DNA of 64,000 nt from Xiphophorus maculatus (Eukaryota > Chordata > Actinopteri > Cyprinodontiformes > Poeciliidae): the NCBI RefSeq assembly GCF_002775205.1, contig NC_036450.1:12605479-12669478 (forward strand), given 5' to 3'. A model generated the notes under the pieces. That model ran no database searches. It had not been told where the DNA came from and worked only from the letters and a program-made list of their open reading frames with translations. This document shows positions 26,172 through 38,660 of this stretch, piece by piece (the first letter of the stretch is position 1; each line of letters begins with the position of its first letter). Position numbers and translations under genes: made by a program.

Positions 26172-26177
26172 TTTATT
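26172..26177 (-). terminator. cimip2b: cimip2b poly(A) signal (opposite strand)
   Basis: TTTATT on the plus strand is AATAAA for the minus-strand gene, 75 bases after its stop codon. Only 29 bases separate it from the rusc2 hexamer, so the two transcripts should overlap at their 3' ends. Confidence 0.55.
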
Positions 26178-26251
26178 TTTCTAGGAGGTTGCTCCGTGAC
26201 GTTGCTCATGGTACAGAATTGTTGTGCTTTTTCAGGGGAAGCGGGAGGCTT

Positions 26252-29200
26252 TCATGGATCGGTGATTTTACTGAAGCTCTTTCCATATGTGATCTCAGAG
26301 AGCCGACCGAGCGTACTTCCCACCATGAACTTGTATCCTGTGGGGGTTTTGGAGAAACATACATCATGTTTTAAGCTCACCAGTAAGTTTCATTGGCTTC
26401 TACATCAAGGTCTGAAGGTTTTAAAGTTAACCTTAAGACTTTGTTGTAGAAGAAGGTTTTGCAGCACAGACCTGGTATATGCCCTGTGAATCCCGGGATC
26501 ACGCCTTTTTTGGATGAATAGAACGTGGGCAGGTGTGTTCGGTCCCTTTCGTCTGCCTTCAAGCGTCTCTGATGTTTCCCATACTCTTTTAGTGCTTGAT
26601 TGGTGGTGATGGAAAATCCTTTGCCATAGAAGTTGTGGGAAAATGGCACATGTCCTGTAAACCCTGTGAAAAGACATCACTCTGTAAGTAAGAGGAGAAT
26701 GGCTCCTTATCTATTGTCCAGGGAACCCTATTGAGCAAGTTTGAAGCAATGCCCTAAACAGTTTGGTTTTTAATTGGAGGATGACTTTTTAGGTCGAAAG
26801 GTTGAAACTTGGATAAAATAACAGGTTCCCACAGAACAATAAGCCCAAATACACATCAAGACTGAACCAAGCTCACAAATCAGACATTTGGTGTAGTCTT
26901 TTAAAAGCCCTACAGCAAATCCTATTGATAATTGTTGAATTTGGCTTAAGAGTCAGTTTAAATCCAGGAAAACCAATTAATTTAAATGAACTATATCAAT
27001 TTTGCAAAGGAGACAAGTCAAATATAATGTCAGTACAATGCCAGAAGCTTCCTGCAAAGAGAAAATAAAAGGCATGGTCACACAAATCCTGTTTTAAAAC
27101 TCAGTGAAGTTACTTGTTATATGATTATTGCACTGTGAAAATAACATTAAAAATATATTTAATTGCATAGACACAGGTCCCAAAATTATTTGATATTAAT
27201 GTCTGTGAATGCTGCTTCAAATCTGCATAGCTATATGTAATTTTGAAATAAAAAAAAATTCAACTTAATATTTTGTAATGTTGTGTTCAACTGAGATCTA
27301 TAAACTACTTTAATGTTAAAATATAGAAGTGTGCTAATGTGAGTTGCTAATATTGAGAAATTATTATTTGGTTGACCAAGTTTTACCTTTTGCTATAAAA
27401 TAATTATTCATATGTGTTAATAATAACTGTTGCTGCATTTGCCAAAATGCCCTTTTTTGTAATTATGCCTTCACAACAGGCTGGTTTTTTGGACCCATTT
27501 ACCCCAAAGGAAATGTCCAGAATATTGTGCAACTTCCTCAGTAGTACATTTTCTAGAGAGAAACCAGGGACAGTACTTACATAAATGGCCTCCTGGTCAA
27601 ACTCCTGTCCTCTATTTAAAATACAGGGAATTGTCTGATATTATTTTGGAATGGGATACATCTAATCTAACACAAAGCAAGTAAAATAGGCCCCCCATTC
27701 TCAGCAGAAAAATGGCATGTCTACTCAACAAATTCATCACAAAACTTCTCCACAGCACAAATGATGTTATGTTTTTCTTTTGTTTTTTTATCTGGTCCTT
27801 TCTAATGCTGCCCAGGGTAACTGCCGATATGGCCTATATCAAAAACTTGTGAAACTTTAAAACTTTAGATTAATATTAACAGAGAAAGAAGTGTCCTCAT
27901 TTACATAAAATTCAAAGTTCTAAATGTATGTGTGTGTATAAATGTATTTCTTTTTGTAAATGGCTTAAAAATTTGCCTAGAATTTAAAGGATTGGCATCA
28001 GCCATAAAAAAGAAAGAAAGAAAACAATCAAACTCTAAGATTGTGAAGAGCTTCTCATCTGAATAATTATAAAGTGTCATCAAATTCTTCTGTCTTCTGT
28101 ACCTGGGATGAAGTACTTCTTGGGGTTATCATCTTCCATTTGGTATGGACTTCCTTGAGGTATGAAAGGCTTTAAGGACTTGTAGACAAACACCTTGTCC
28201 AACGCCGCTGTCACCGGAGATTTAGCTCTCTGGGTGAAAATTACAGGAAAATTAACAACTTACAGGACTTTTCAAATGTACTGAATTCTTTGTGCCAGGT
28301 ACCACAGCACACCTTCAGGTGAATGATGGAGTCTATATGCTTTGATTGACGTGAGCTGTTTTGGCACCAAAAGGTAGACTACTAGAGCACTATTAGATTG
28401 GTAGTCATAATGCTACACCTGATCAGTGTATGCTTTTTTAAAAATTTCTGAAAAAGTGGTAACAAAAATGTAAAAAAGTGAAAAAAAATCTATCTTGTAA
28501 ACCATTAAATCCAAGTGTAGTGCTGGGATTAACTGATGATAAACTAAACAGATCGCACCAATAACCCTTTTGAAATGCAATTATCACCAAAGGGAAATGT
28601 CCAGCATCGATGCAATTCAGAACCAATGCAGATCTGCAAAATGTATGAAAATGATTCAATTTGCAGGGAGCTGCTATGACTGAAACAGGCACCAGAGAGC
28701 AAGTGAGGTAGATCCATGGTGAAATCAGGCAGTTGCTGGAGCTTCAGACAAGTCGAACACAAAAAAAAGACTCATGGATACATAAGACTTCATTATGAGC
28801 ATCTGACAAAAGTTTTTTGGGTTGCATTGTGGGTTAAATGAATCAGCTTTTTTTCCAACATTATTGCGAGACAAGAAGAGAGAAGTGAAGCTAAAGATTT
28901 GTGTGCAAGAGAGATCATTTATTTACTTCAAGATGTTCACGGCCATAGGTGTTGATGGTAGGAAGAGGCCTTGATCCTTGCTTGCGCTTCACCTGATCTG
29001 CCAGATAAACTTCACTCTGTGCTTTCTTACAGGTCACGTTATAGTTGCAGCCGTAGTAGTTCCGACTTCTTGGAATAAAACCTAGCAAACATCAACATTA
29101 AGGGTTCAGTTTTCAACTATTTCAACAAAAGTTTTGCTAAGATTAAGGATTTGCGTATATGGACTCTGGTGGCAGTCTAATTTTACACCAATTCTATTGT

Positions 29201-31740
29201 GAAATACAACATCGTTGAATATTGAGAACATGCAAACTCCATGGAGAAAGACTCCAAGCTGGGATTAAAACCCACAACCTTCTTGCTGCAAGGCAGCAGT
29301 GCTACTCCACCACGGTGCAGCCCTAGAACATTAACTTATTTCTGTAATTTAATTCAAAAAGTGAAAATTACATATATACATTCATTTCATAAAGTTGCAT
29401 ATTTCCAATAAATTTGTGTTAATTTCTATTATTATGGTTTTCTGCAACTACTAAAATATATTTCTAAGAAAAATGTGAATAACTTCCAACAAAACATTTT
29501 ATTTTTGACAAAAAGAGAGCTTTCTGAATAGTAATGTCATATCTTGGATAGTCTTTACGCTGAATACTTGGTAGAGGCTCCTTTTGCATGAAATTCTGCA
29601 TCGGTGCAAGTTTGGAAATATTAGTTGTGTTTTGTTTTTTACAGGGTGAAAAAACTAAATGAGCATATAAAGAAAGCTTGTTAGCAAAGGGCAGCATGCA
29701 GTGTCAGGAATATTGTTTTGATGCGTAACCATGGCAACAAGGAACCAGCTTTACAACTTGGAGCAGATGATCAGCATCTCATGAGCTCCAATAATACCTG
29801 AACTATGAATCTAAATCCTAGAGGGGGTTAAAAAGGAGGCATCATGGATACAGAGCACAGAGAAGAAGGTCAAGCCAGCTCCTCCATTGATCATACCCCC
29901 AACTCCAACATCTCTCTGCCCGGCTGTCTAACCAGACAGGGATTTAAGGGGGAGCAGCGAAAGCAAATGAGGACTAGTTCTTACTAACTATGACATAATT
30001 GACAATAAACATAGAAATAAATAAATAAATAGCTTGATAAAAAAATTTATGTGCCAAATATTGCATCCAACAAATAAAAAACAAGATATTTCCCAGGTTA
30101 TTTTATTATATATAAATTAATATTTGTTAATAATTTCCAACTGTATTAACTTAACATGATTGTTATTTAATTTTTTAATTTTATTTCCAATATTATTATT
30201 GGTTTCCTTTAGGCTTCACTTTCTTGTTTATTTATATTATGCTTCTGTATGACAGGAATATATAAAGTATTTTTGAATTAAATTAAATTCAAATGTACTA
30301 TTTTCTATGTTGTTTTGATTTAAAACCAGAACATTTGAAACAAAAAGGACAACATAGTGAATTTGAGTCCACTCAGTCGACAGCATCTGGGAAATTGAGG
30401 GACTTTTAGATGCTGCAGACATATTTTCTGTTGCTTTATCATAATGATTCACCTCCGTCAGCAGGTTTTGTTAACCACCTGCGTGTGACCTTTTTAATCC
30501 CCTCTGCTGTATCACTATTTCACTTCACTTGTCGCCTCTCCTCAATAATTAAGCAGCTTAGAGATGTCCACTTTGGTCTCATGTTGCTGTTCACAACTCA
30601 AAGACTTATCGCAAGCATCAGAGAAACACATTCCATAGTTTGTGCATTTTAACCACCAATATCATTACATTTTGCAGGGCAAATTGGCCAACTTATCCTC
30701 TGAGTTGGTGTGTGTGACACATTCAGTACCTGTGTATCCTGGTATTGACTTCCGCCACACGTCATCAGGAATGTTTTCTGGCAGAGGAGCTATGTCAGAC
30801 TCTGGGTACCATTTCCTCTGAGACATCAGTTCGGCTGTAAGCATTCCGTAAGGTTTGCCCATGCTGAACCTGAGTCCAGGGCAGTGCCCTGTGTACCTAA
30901 TTAATAACACAAATAAACAAACAATTTTTTGGCATCTTTCTGTCAGGGAATTTATTCTTAGATCCCTCCAAGTGTTTAGGTTCTGTCAGGTCAGTTGGGG
31001 CAATTGTCAAAGCACGACTCTGGACAAACAGCAAATGAGATTCAGATTCCCTTTTGTGTCAGAATTTTGCAGAAGGCCAACTGTTGTTATTGCTCCAACA
31101 AGAGGAGAATCCCTCCTAAAATCCACAGAAGATGGTTTCAGATTGCTCTGAAGAGTGTGTAAATCAAGGCAGAAGACGTGATTTTTACAACTAAAATGTA
31201 TCAACTGTAAACTCTCGCCTTCAGACAAATAAAGTCTTGCACGTATTATACCCCCCAAGGAAATTTAGATGAGGATTCAGGGTAAATCTTTGACCTACAC
31301 TGAAATAATCTAAACCAGAACTCAGTCTGTGAAGACACCCGAAACATTTGTACTTTGACATCTCATCAATGAAGGGACTGAGCCGAACTAGACAAGATCA
31401 TTCCCAACACCAATGAGATAAAGGTCAAGGTACTATAAATACATTTGCTGTAGCCTATTTGTTAAATGCTTTCCAGTGATTTGTTTTTTCTTTGCAAATT
31501 ATTGAAATAAAAAAAAACAATTCATTCCTAAAAATGTATCCGGATAAATTTTTCATTTCAAATTACCGTAACTGCCTTCAGTCCTATTACTGCGCGTTGT
31601 TTTGATGAAGTTTTGATAGTGGAGCGCCAAATCATATTCTTACAGTCGGATCTTATTTGTAAGGGGACATTTACTCACCCCGGGATGTAGCAGGGACCCG
31701 GTGACAGCAAAGATTTGACTTCACGGGCATATTCAGACAT
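26252..31740 (-). CDS. cimip2b: Ciliary microtubule inner protein 2B (FAM166B), six exons
   Basis: CIMIP2/FAM166 proteins line the inner wall of ciliary and flagellar doublet microtubules. Exons (5' to 3'): 31740-31679, 30896-30730, 29081-28927, 28229-28103, 26663-26472, 26337-26252. All are GT-AG, phases agree; 262 aa (human FAM166B 275). The protein starts MSEYAREVKSLLSPGPCYIP. It contains the repeated family motif PG-[YF]-T/x-G in several copies: IPGYTGHCPG, IPGYTGFIP, IPGFTGHVP and IPGFTGHIPGYKF. It ends ITYGKSFSKITDP. Four of the five introns cut the glycine codon of such a motif. The gene ends tail to tail with rusc2, as expected for FAM166B rather than FAM166A. Introns hold a Tc1-like remnant and a SINE fragment. 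Confidence 0.9.
26700..27080 (+). mobile_element. Degenerate Tc1-like transposase 3' half in a cimip2b intron
   Basis: Plus-strand words such as 'CACAGAACAATAAGCCCAAA', 'CCTATTGATAATTGTTGAAT' and 'TTGCAAAGGAGACAAGTC' match the order of the Tc1-like catalytic C-terminal region (QDND-P-H, SPDLNPIE-like, then the terminal helix). The frame is badly decayed. It inserted antisense to cimip2b. Confidence 0.5.
29222..29326 (-). repeat. SINE-type repeat fragment (minus orientation)
   Basis: On the minus strand this reads as the 5' part of a common teleost repeat: a GCACCGTGGTGGAGTAGCAC head, GCCTTGCAGCAAGAAGGTTG, a degenerate B-box-like GGTTTTAATCCC, and TGGAGTTTGCATGTTCT. The same family occurs in plus orientation at about 38290-38660. 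It lies in cimip2b intron 2. Confidence 0.65.
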
Positions 31741-33863
31741 GTTGGAGCAACAGGTGTTTGGATCCCAGCCTTTCTTCGCCGTTTACTGGTTGCTACAGAG
31801 GAATTTAAACCCAAACACACGGATCGACCTATGGGTCACAGGACCAACTGACGTGAGCTACAAGAACAGAACAGAACAAATTTAAATGAAGCAAATGGGG
31901 ACTATTTAGTATTTCGGGAATCTGACAAACCCTTAGTAATTTTAATAAACATTTTCTCGAGTTCCACTAAAATTAAGGTTGTTAGTTTCTTATTCGGGGT
32001 GTATTCACATGTATTAGCAAATAGTTCTAAAACAAAGTTTCAATTTCCAAATAACACAATTTTATATTTTTTATGTACATTTTAAACGGACATCACAAAC
32101 AGGAAACCAGTTTGGAAAGAAATGTCTGAAAATTACTCAGCTACGACCCCTGGTGGATTTCGGCTTTAAATAGCAAATAAGCAAAATCCATCTGCCTCAA
32201 GAATTGAGAATCATATTAGTACTTTTATATGCATAACTTTTAGTAATATAGTTAAAAATAAAAAAGTTCAAATTAAAACTTCTTGTTTTTGAACAAATTC
32301 TTATGCTTACTTATGCTCTGAATTGTGTTTTAGACCAAATAAAAATGTAAAATAAAAATTGGTACATTTAGCACATCAGTAAATAAGGTAGACAATATTC
32401 ACATGAAGAATGAACAATGAAGATAAATCCAAAAATGTATCAAACCTTTTTGTCCTTCAGGAAAGTAAACTTCTAATTGAATCTCACATTTTTTACAGTC
32501 TGAAATATTGTTTTTTCAAGGATTGCCCTACATTTTCCTATCAGCCGAGCTTTTCTGTCTCCGCTTAATAAAAGCAAACCCGCAGCATTATGCTGCCACC
32601 ACCAGGGAAATGGAATGTACAGGAAAATGTGCATTGCACATTTTAAAATAATAATTCCCGTGTGATTCTCTTACCTGGGCTGTGGATCCCAGCAGCTCCA
32701 CCAAAGTTACCATTGCCATCTTAACTGCTTCTCAGATTGTAATTCGTCTTGTCCAACGTGTCAGTTTTGGAAGAAAGCCATGCCTTTGTATGTTAACAGC
32801 TGTTTTCTACTACTGCCTATTGTTTTATGACCAATTCCTTTTTTAATCTTCTCCATAACTTTATCTCTGTTTGTTTTGTTCTTTAAACGTCAGTGTTCTT
32901 TCAGTAATATTCTCAAACAAACCTCTAATACCTTCATAAAACTATTATATTTTTACTGAACTTAAGTAACATACTAAAGGAGTATATTAGCAAACAGATG
33001 GCAAGTGGTTACACTACACCGTGCGGAAATCAGTTTAAAAGGGACCGGACAAAACACAAGCCACTATTTCCAGAATATTGTGTGTTTACAAAAAACTTGA
33101 AAAACCAAGTATTCTTTTCCTGTTACTTCACAATTATGTGGTACTTTGTGTTTGTCTTTCACGTAAGACCCACCCAGAATACATTAATGTTATATACATA
33201 AATGATAATATGTGCTAAAGTTCAAGTCGTTTCAATACTTTTACAAATGAAAATAGCTGATAAATGTGTCCCTCACAAACAGAAACTCATTTCCTCCATT
33301 TAACAATAAAAATCTTTCTTTTTGTTTGTTTTAACAAAATATGAATGAGTCTGTGCGTCGGACCAGATAACCTAACACGAGTTTAACCTGAGGAATGCCA
33401 GTTATGTCAGTGGACAGGAGGGTCAGTTCAGCACATTCCTACAGTTTCTGATAAATCCTGCTTTATTTACTTTGTAGATTTGACAAAATAGTTTGAACCT
33501 TTTCAACGTTTTCTTTCCCTTGCATGTGACAACAATGTATCGCCCTGAGAAATGTATTTAGGATTCTGTAATGCTGTCTAGCTTTTGAAGCACAGATAAG
33601 CGACAGATCTCCAGATTATTGTTTCTGTTTGACGTTAGCATTCCTCCTTATGGGCTTCCATAAATACAAAAACTTCCCAGAACCCTGTAAACGGGTTGAG
33701 GCTTGTTTGTGTAGCTAGTAGCAGGTATCTACATGTAATGATGTTTAGAGGCGTGGTAAAACAACAGAGGTAGGTCACAGGGATTTTTTTTAACCCTACA
33801 TCACCGCCTTACCTGTGGAGATTTCCTCACTGTGAGCCTTGCTCACTTTCCTTTTGCATTCAG
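31741..33863. other. Intergenic space between cimip2b and the unnamed plus-strand gene (divergent promoters)
   Basis: The two genes are head to head across about 2.1 kb. The tract is AT-rich and shows no coding exon. A short Tc1-like piece in minus orientation lies near 32480-32640 ('GCAGCATTATGCTGCCACCA'). The 5' UTR exon(s) of the plus-strand gene must lie here, since its first coding exon begins with a splice acceptor at 33862-33863, but I could not place them. Confidence 0.5.
32480..32640 (-). mobile_element. Short Tc1-like fragment
   Basis: The antisense reading contains GGTGGTGGCAGCATAATGC, the same transposase word seen at about 16165. No termini are visible, and it is too short to place further. 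Confidence 0.45.
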
Positions 33864-33900
33864 CAACGACTTGAGGGAGAAACCTGGAACCTTTTCAGAG

Positions 33901-36900
33901 ATGAATTTATACAGGAGCTTTAGTAACCTTATGGAGGCTTATGTATATGAGGAGAGAACTTGTCCGGAGTCCCAATGGCGACGGGATAACACTGATGGGC
34001 CTCATGCACCTGTCTCCAACATTGCAGTAAACCCACGCTCAGAATCTGTGGACTCTGGAGTCGAGTCGGCCAGCTGTGAAACACCAAATTCTGCCACAGC
34101 TGGTTCTTTGTCAACAGACAACACTGAAATGGATTTATTCCTCCTACAAAGTGACAATTTCGCTCCTGCTTCAACACCTCAGCCACCTGTTTTCATGTCT
34201 ACTTTGTCTTCCTCGTCGCCTTCCTCTCCAAACCTGCGTCTCAGCAGAGCAGAAGAGGCCTCCACAACCTTGAACCTAAAAGAAGAACCAGAACTACAAA
34301 GGACTGACTCCAAGAGGTGGAAGCAAGTCTATGAGGTGCTCAGTCAACAGCCTAAAACTTCTTCCCTGCCCAAACAGCACACATCTGAGTTAAAAAGGTG
34401 TATAAGGTCAGCGAGTTTTAATTTGAGGAGGAGGTTCGATCCACCTGTCCCCAATGGGCAAATGTCAGAAACGGAGAGAAAACCATTTTTAGTAGGCTCT
34501 GTCGAGCAGATCTCACAGGTACGATTCTTTCAAACTCATGATTCAAACTGTTGTAATCCCTTAGAGTTTAGTTTTAATGCAGGGCAGATTGTGTCAGCGA
34601 GGCTGATTCACTCATCAGTGAATCAGCCTCATGTACGGTCTTGCATTGCTCAAGTTTGAGAATGTTACGGGAAAGTCTTCAGTTGAAACGATTGCAACAC
34701 CTATTTACAAAGTCGCTCCTAAACTTAAGCCAAGCATGGTATTACCAATGCAGGACATCTTTCATGTTCACAACCTGTCATAGTCTGTGACGGTGGAATG
34801 GATGCAAAACCAGTCTAACTAGGTGGGAGCAGACGTGTGCGTAATGAAAACAAGGCGAAGGACGCTGAAGAGTTTGTCGGGCATGTCTGAACCAGCAGCC
34901 AGAGAAAATGAACTGTGATTTGGAATTTGATTAAGAGCTGAGTTAAAATCGGTAACAGCAGGAAGTTGTGCTGAAACTATGGGATCATGTCTTTTTATTT
35001 ATTTATATGTTAATATTTCAGTCATTGGGTGTGTGCTTGCAGAGGTTTCTCTTCTATTGTTGCTGCCTGGCTAAAATAATTGCTCAGCATGAAAAGCAGG
35101 AAGATTGCAAAGTGTCATTCTGTCTTTTATGCTCTTCTGGTGAAGTTATGTCAGCCTACGGCAGTAAACTCAAACACTTTGTGGTTGTTATATGTATGTA
35201 TGACTCGATCTCAGTCACAGTAAAACAAACATGTTTGAAGTTTTTTGAGGAATGCAATCAGGTAGTGTGAACCGATAACTGACCTAACTGCGAAAACTTG
35301 TTGCTGACACCCTATGAAAAATAGAGTCTGGAAACCAACATGAACGTCTGCATTGACTGATTATGTAAAATGGTCCTTTGTACATTATACAAGCAAATAA
35401 AACCTGTCCTGACAGTTAAAACAGAAGTAAATACAAACAAACTACAAATTGGCAAGGTTATTTTGGTTTATTAGATGTTGTCTAATTAACTTTAATTTCA
35501 TTTAGGAGATAATTTAATTTGTCACCTTCTAGACAAACCAGTCCAATTCATATCCAATTATATAGTCGTCAGCAACAGTGACTTGTTTTGAAGAGTCTTA
35601 CAGAAGGGAAATTATAGACCTTATTCCAGATTGCTCCCTGATATCTGTTGATTTTTTTAGTTTTTTTAGTTTAGTAGTCAAGGTACTTAACTCCATGATG
35701 CTTATTTGTCTTTGCATTGGTGTATAAATATATGGTTATTTGTGTGTATGGTTCTGTGAATGAGACTTGTAACTATAAAAGCAGTATGACTGTTCAGTAA
35801 AACCAAAGTACTTTATAAATATAAAGCCACTTGAAATCCTGCAGATTCATTTTGTGTCAGTAGATTCAGGCTCCAAATAGATGCTGTTCCCTTCAGAATG
35901 ATTTATATTACTGTACTGTCAGATTCACTTAATCATTTAATGATAATTGGTAAAAGGTTAGCTATCTTAACAGAACCCAGGCATTGCCGCAACAACTTGG
36001 TCCAATCCCTTCTCTTGAATGAGGCTAAATCAGTGGGTTGCAAAGACAGTAAGCAAACAAAAACATCAACAAGAACAATAGCGCAGAACCACTTGGACAA
36101 GGAACCATTATAGAGAAATAAAATCAGAAGAGTAGTAAATATTACAGTTGTTCTCTAAATGGTCAAGTCTGAATAGCACAGTTTAACTCTGAATGTCTAA
36201 GCCAGCATTGCTTTCAATTGGAGAGAAAAATACAGAGCAAAACTTGGCCATATCTACCTTTTATAGAAAGACAGAAGCTACAGTAGATTTAAATTAGGTT
36301 CCTCCAAATTCTTGTTCAGTGGTATGTTGTTTTCCCAGTTTTGCTCACTGCTTTTTCTTTGTCTTTTCTACTGAAAGCTTTCTTAGACTTAAGTATACAA
36401 ATTAGTGCTAAGTATAATGGCCAAACAGTTTTAGCATAGATAATAGATCCATCAGAGGTTGATGTTTATCCTGTAACTGGTCAGAAAATATAAAAATGAT
36501 TTACAACATAAATCATCTAAATACATCCTTTTCTAAAGGTATTTTTCACCCATTTTGAAACTGGCGTCTATATGAATGCTGACTGTAGATCTACTCAGTC
36601 AGCTTTCACAAGATCTATGGTTATATTTATATGTTTTTTCCCTTGGATTTATTTGTACAGAGCTCTGTTGTTTTTGAGGGAAAGGAACTCAGTCCTGGTC
36701 TGTGCTACTTGGAATGGGTCTGTCAAAAGATGGAGCTGTATGCCAAACATCAAATGCAAAACCAAGCAAAGCAGGCAGAGACAGATACTCAACAGGAACA
36801 TGAAGAGCAAAAGGTGAGGCTTCCAAGGAATTCATATGATAGTCTTGAATCCATAATATGCATTTATTCAGTTCTATACTTAACATAGCAAACTACAACT

Positions 36901-37630
36901 TTATTTTCTTATAGCCTGTTCTTGTTTCTCAGCATGATGCAGCAGATGCTCAGGAGGACCATCCCAGGCTTGAAAATGCACAGGAAATTCCCAGTGAACC
37001 TCAGCAGCAAAAACCTCGCTATTTCCGACAGAGATCAGCTTCGGACACAACTTTTTCAAAGATGCATTTAAGTAAGGCATCTTTCGCTTCAGTGGTAATA
37101 TTGTGGTTGTTCTTGTCTGGAAATGAACTGCTGGTTAACTCAGGGTTTGTGTTTGGTGCAGAAAAGTTTAACTTAAGCTCCAGAGGGAAGCGACAGAGTA
37201 CGAGTGACCTACGAGAGATAGAGGAGGAAGACGTTTTGCCGATGGTGAGATATTTGCATAAGCAGCTACTGAAGACAATGCAGCTGGACTCTACTTATTG
37301 AAATGTATTTAATTTTTCTGCTGTGCTGTAACTCAAGCTTTTGATATCTTTACAGGAATCCGTAAAAGAAGAATCAAGCAAGAAAAATATAATCCAGAGG
37401 CTAAAACTTGGGTCTTTGAGAAGAGTGGCGTCTGCTGTGTCAGACAGTAGGAGGTGAGACATTAAATCAAGTTTTTCTTTTTTTCTTTTGTTTGGTATTT
37501 CCAGTGCATGCTGTCAAACTAATGAATGTTTTATCTGTGAAGCACACAGACGCAGTCTTCAGAGAAAACCACAACCCGCCGACGGCTGAGCCAACTGTTC
37601 AGGAGGACAAGGAAAGTGTCGCCTGATTGA
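33901..37630 (+). CDS. Unrecognised serine-rich protein with basic C-terminus, six coding exons
   Basis: I do not recognise a named family. Exons: 33901-34518, 36661-36813, 36915-37071, 37162-37244, 37356-37453, 37543-37630; GT-AG, phases agree; 398 aa. The start is the first ATG after a splice acceptor at 33862-33863. Residues 1-206 are low-complexity and Ser/Thr-rich, with ESVDSGVESASCETP and RTDSKRWKQVYEVL. Exon 2 encodes a probable amphipathic helix (LSPGLCYLEWVCQKMELYAK) rich in Gln/Glu. Then follow PRYFRQRSASDTTFSKMHL, SSRGKRQSTSDL, RLKLGSLRRVASAVSD and a very basic end RRRLSQLFRRTRK. Several sites fit basophilic kinases (RQRSAS, RQSTS, RRVAS), so a phosphorylated adaptor or nuclear protein is possible. 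No membrane segment or signal peptide is seen. The last exon could instead start at 37550, giving a different 13-residue end, but the 37543 choice keeps the basic tail. Poly(A) signal AATAAA at 37810. Confidence 0.75.
34599..34630. repeat. Perfect 13-bp hairpin in intron 1 of the unnamed gene
   Basis: GAGGCTGATTCAC (34599-34611) and GTGAATCAGCCTC (34618-34630) are exact reverse complements around the 6-base loop TCATCA. The hairpin begins 81 bases after the exon 1 donor. Confidence 0.9.
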
Positions 37631-37809
37631 ATTAACAGTGTCGGTTTCCATTAGCTAATATTTGGGGTTTTTTAGAGGAAACAGCCTCAGCGTCGATGCT
37701 GCTTTGTAAATGACTTCCTAACCTTTCATTATTCAGCAAAATAACGTGTTTTGTATATAAGGCATAGATCAAGTTGAATGCATTACCTTTTCTATTGTTA
37801 TTTTCAAAA

Positions 37810-37815
37810 AATAAA
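37810..37815 (+). terminator. Poly(A) signal of the unnamed gene
   Basis: AATAAA lies 180 bases after the stop codon of the 398-aa gene, in an A-rich stretch. Confidence 0.5.
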
Positions 37816-38289
37816 AAATATCCTGTTGAACAGTTATTTTTTTACATTCAAAGCTATGGGATTTATAGAATAACGTTCATTAACACTACTGTTTGTTCTG
37901 TGAAATAAAAATATCTTTTCCCACAATATAAAGTGTTAAAGTGTTAATGTATGTATATATGCATGTATGTTAGTATTAAATAGTGGAGAAAACAACTTAA
38001 ATTGCTAAGCAGATTACTTGTTTTTAGCAGTGAGATTAAAAAAAAATCCCAGAAATCAAGATGGGGTTGTGAGAACGCCACAAAATGGCAGTTAGCAGGA
38101 AATGTCAGGATATGTACTTTCATTATTTATTTACAGCCTTTGTACTGAGAAGAAACCAAAGAGAATATGCTTAAAAATGACATCCCGTTAGGTTTCTTTA
38201 TGCATATCCTTGTAGTTAACCATGTAGTATACAGTTTCCTTAACGTTTAATATTAGAAACAAGTATTAGCTCATGAAACATGAGATATT

Positions 38290-38660
38290 ATTAAACATGG
38301 CAGCATTACCTTGCAGCAAAAATGTCCTGGGTTCAAATCCTAGTCTGGGGTTTTGCTATATAGAGTTTGCATGTTTTCCCTGGTCAGGCATGGATTCTAT
38401 CTGGGTACTCCTGCTTCCTCCCAGAGCCCAAAAACAGGTTATGTTTGTTAGGTTAAAAGGCTCCTCTAATCTGCCATTAGGTATGAGGGTGTGTATGGAT
38501 TGTTGTTTGTTTTGTTTGTCTCTGTGTTGTCCTGTGAATGACTAACGACCTGCCCAGGGTGTTCACCATCTCTTCCCCAATTACTGCTGGGTATAGGCAA
38601 CCACCTATCTTTAGTTGCCTGTAAATATTAGCAGGAATTGGCAATGAATGGATGTACAAT
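38290..38660 (+). repeat. SINE-type dispersed repeat
   Basis: The copy runs from a tRNA-like head with a good RNA polymerase III B box (GGTTCAAATCC, 38330-38340) through 'GAGTTTGCATGTTTTCCCTG' and 'CTTCCTCCCAGAGCCCAAAA' to 'GACCTGCCCAGGGTGTTCAC'. It ends near a GAATGGATG tail. This word order is a very common teleost interspersed repeat. It is diverged but nearly full length. Confidence 0.7.

Noticed and set aside
26189-26489. Two plus-strand open frames of 61 and 97 codons
   Set aside because: They are antisense shadows of the last two cimip2b exons.
33832-33900. Upstream extension of the unnamed gene's first exon
   Set aside because: It starts with GTG and crosses a clear splice acceptor (TTTTGCATTCAG), so the ATG at 33901 is preferred.
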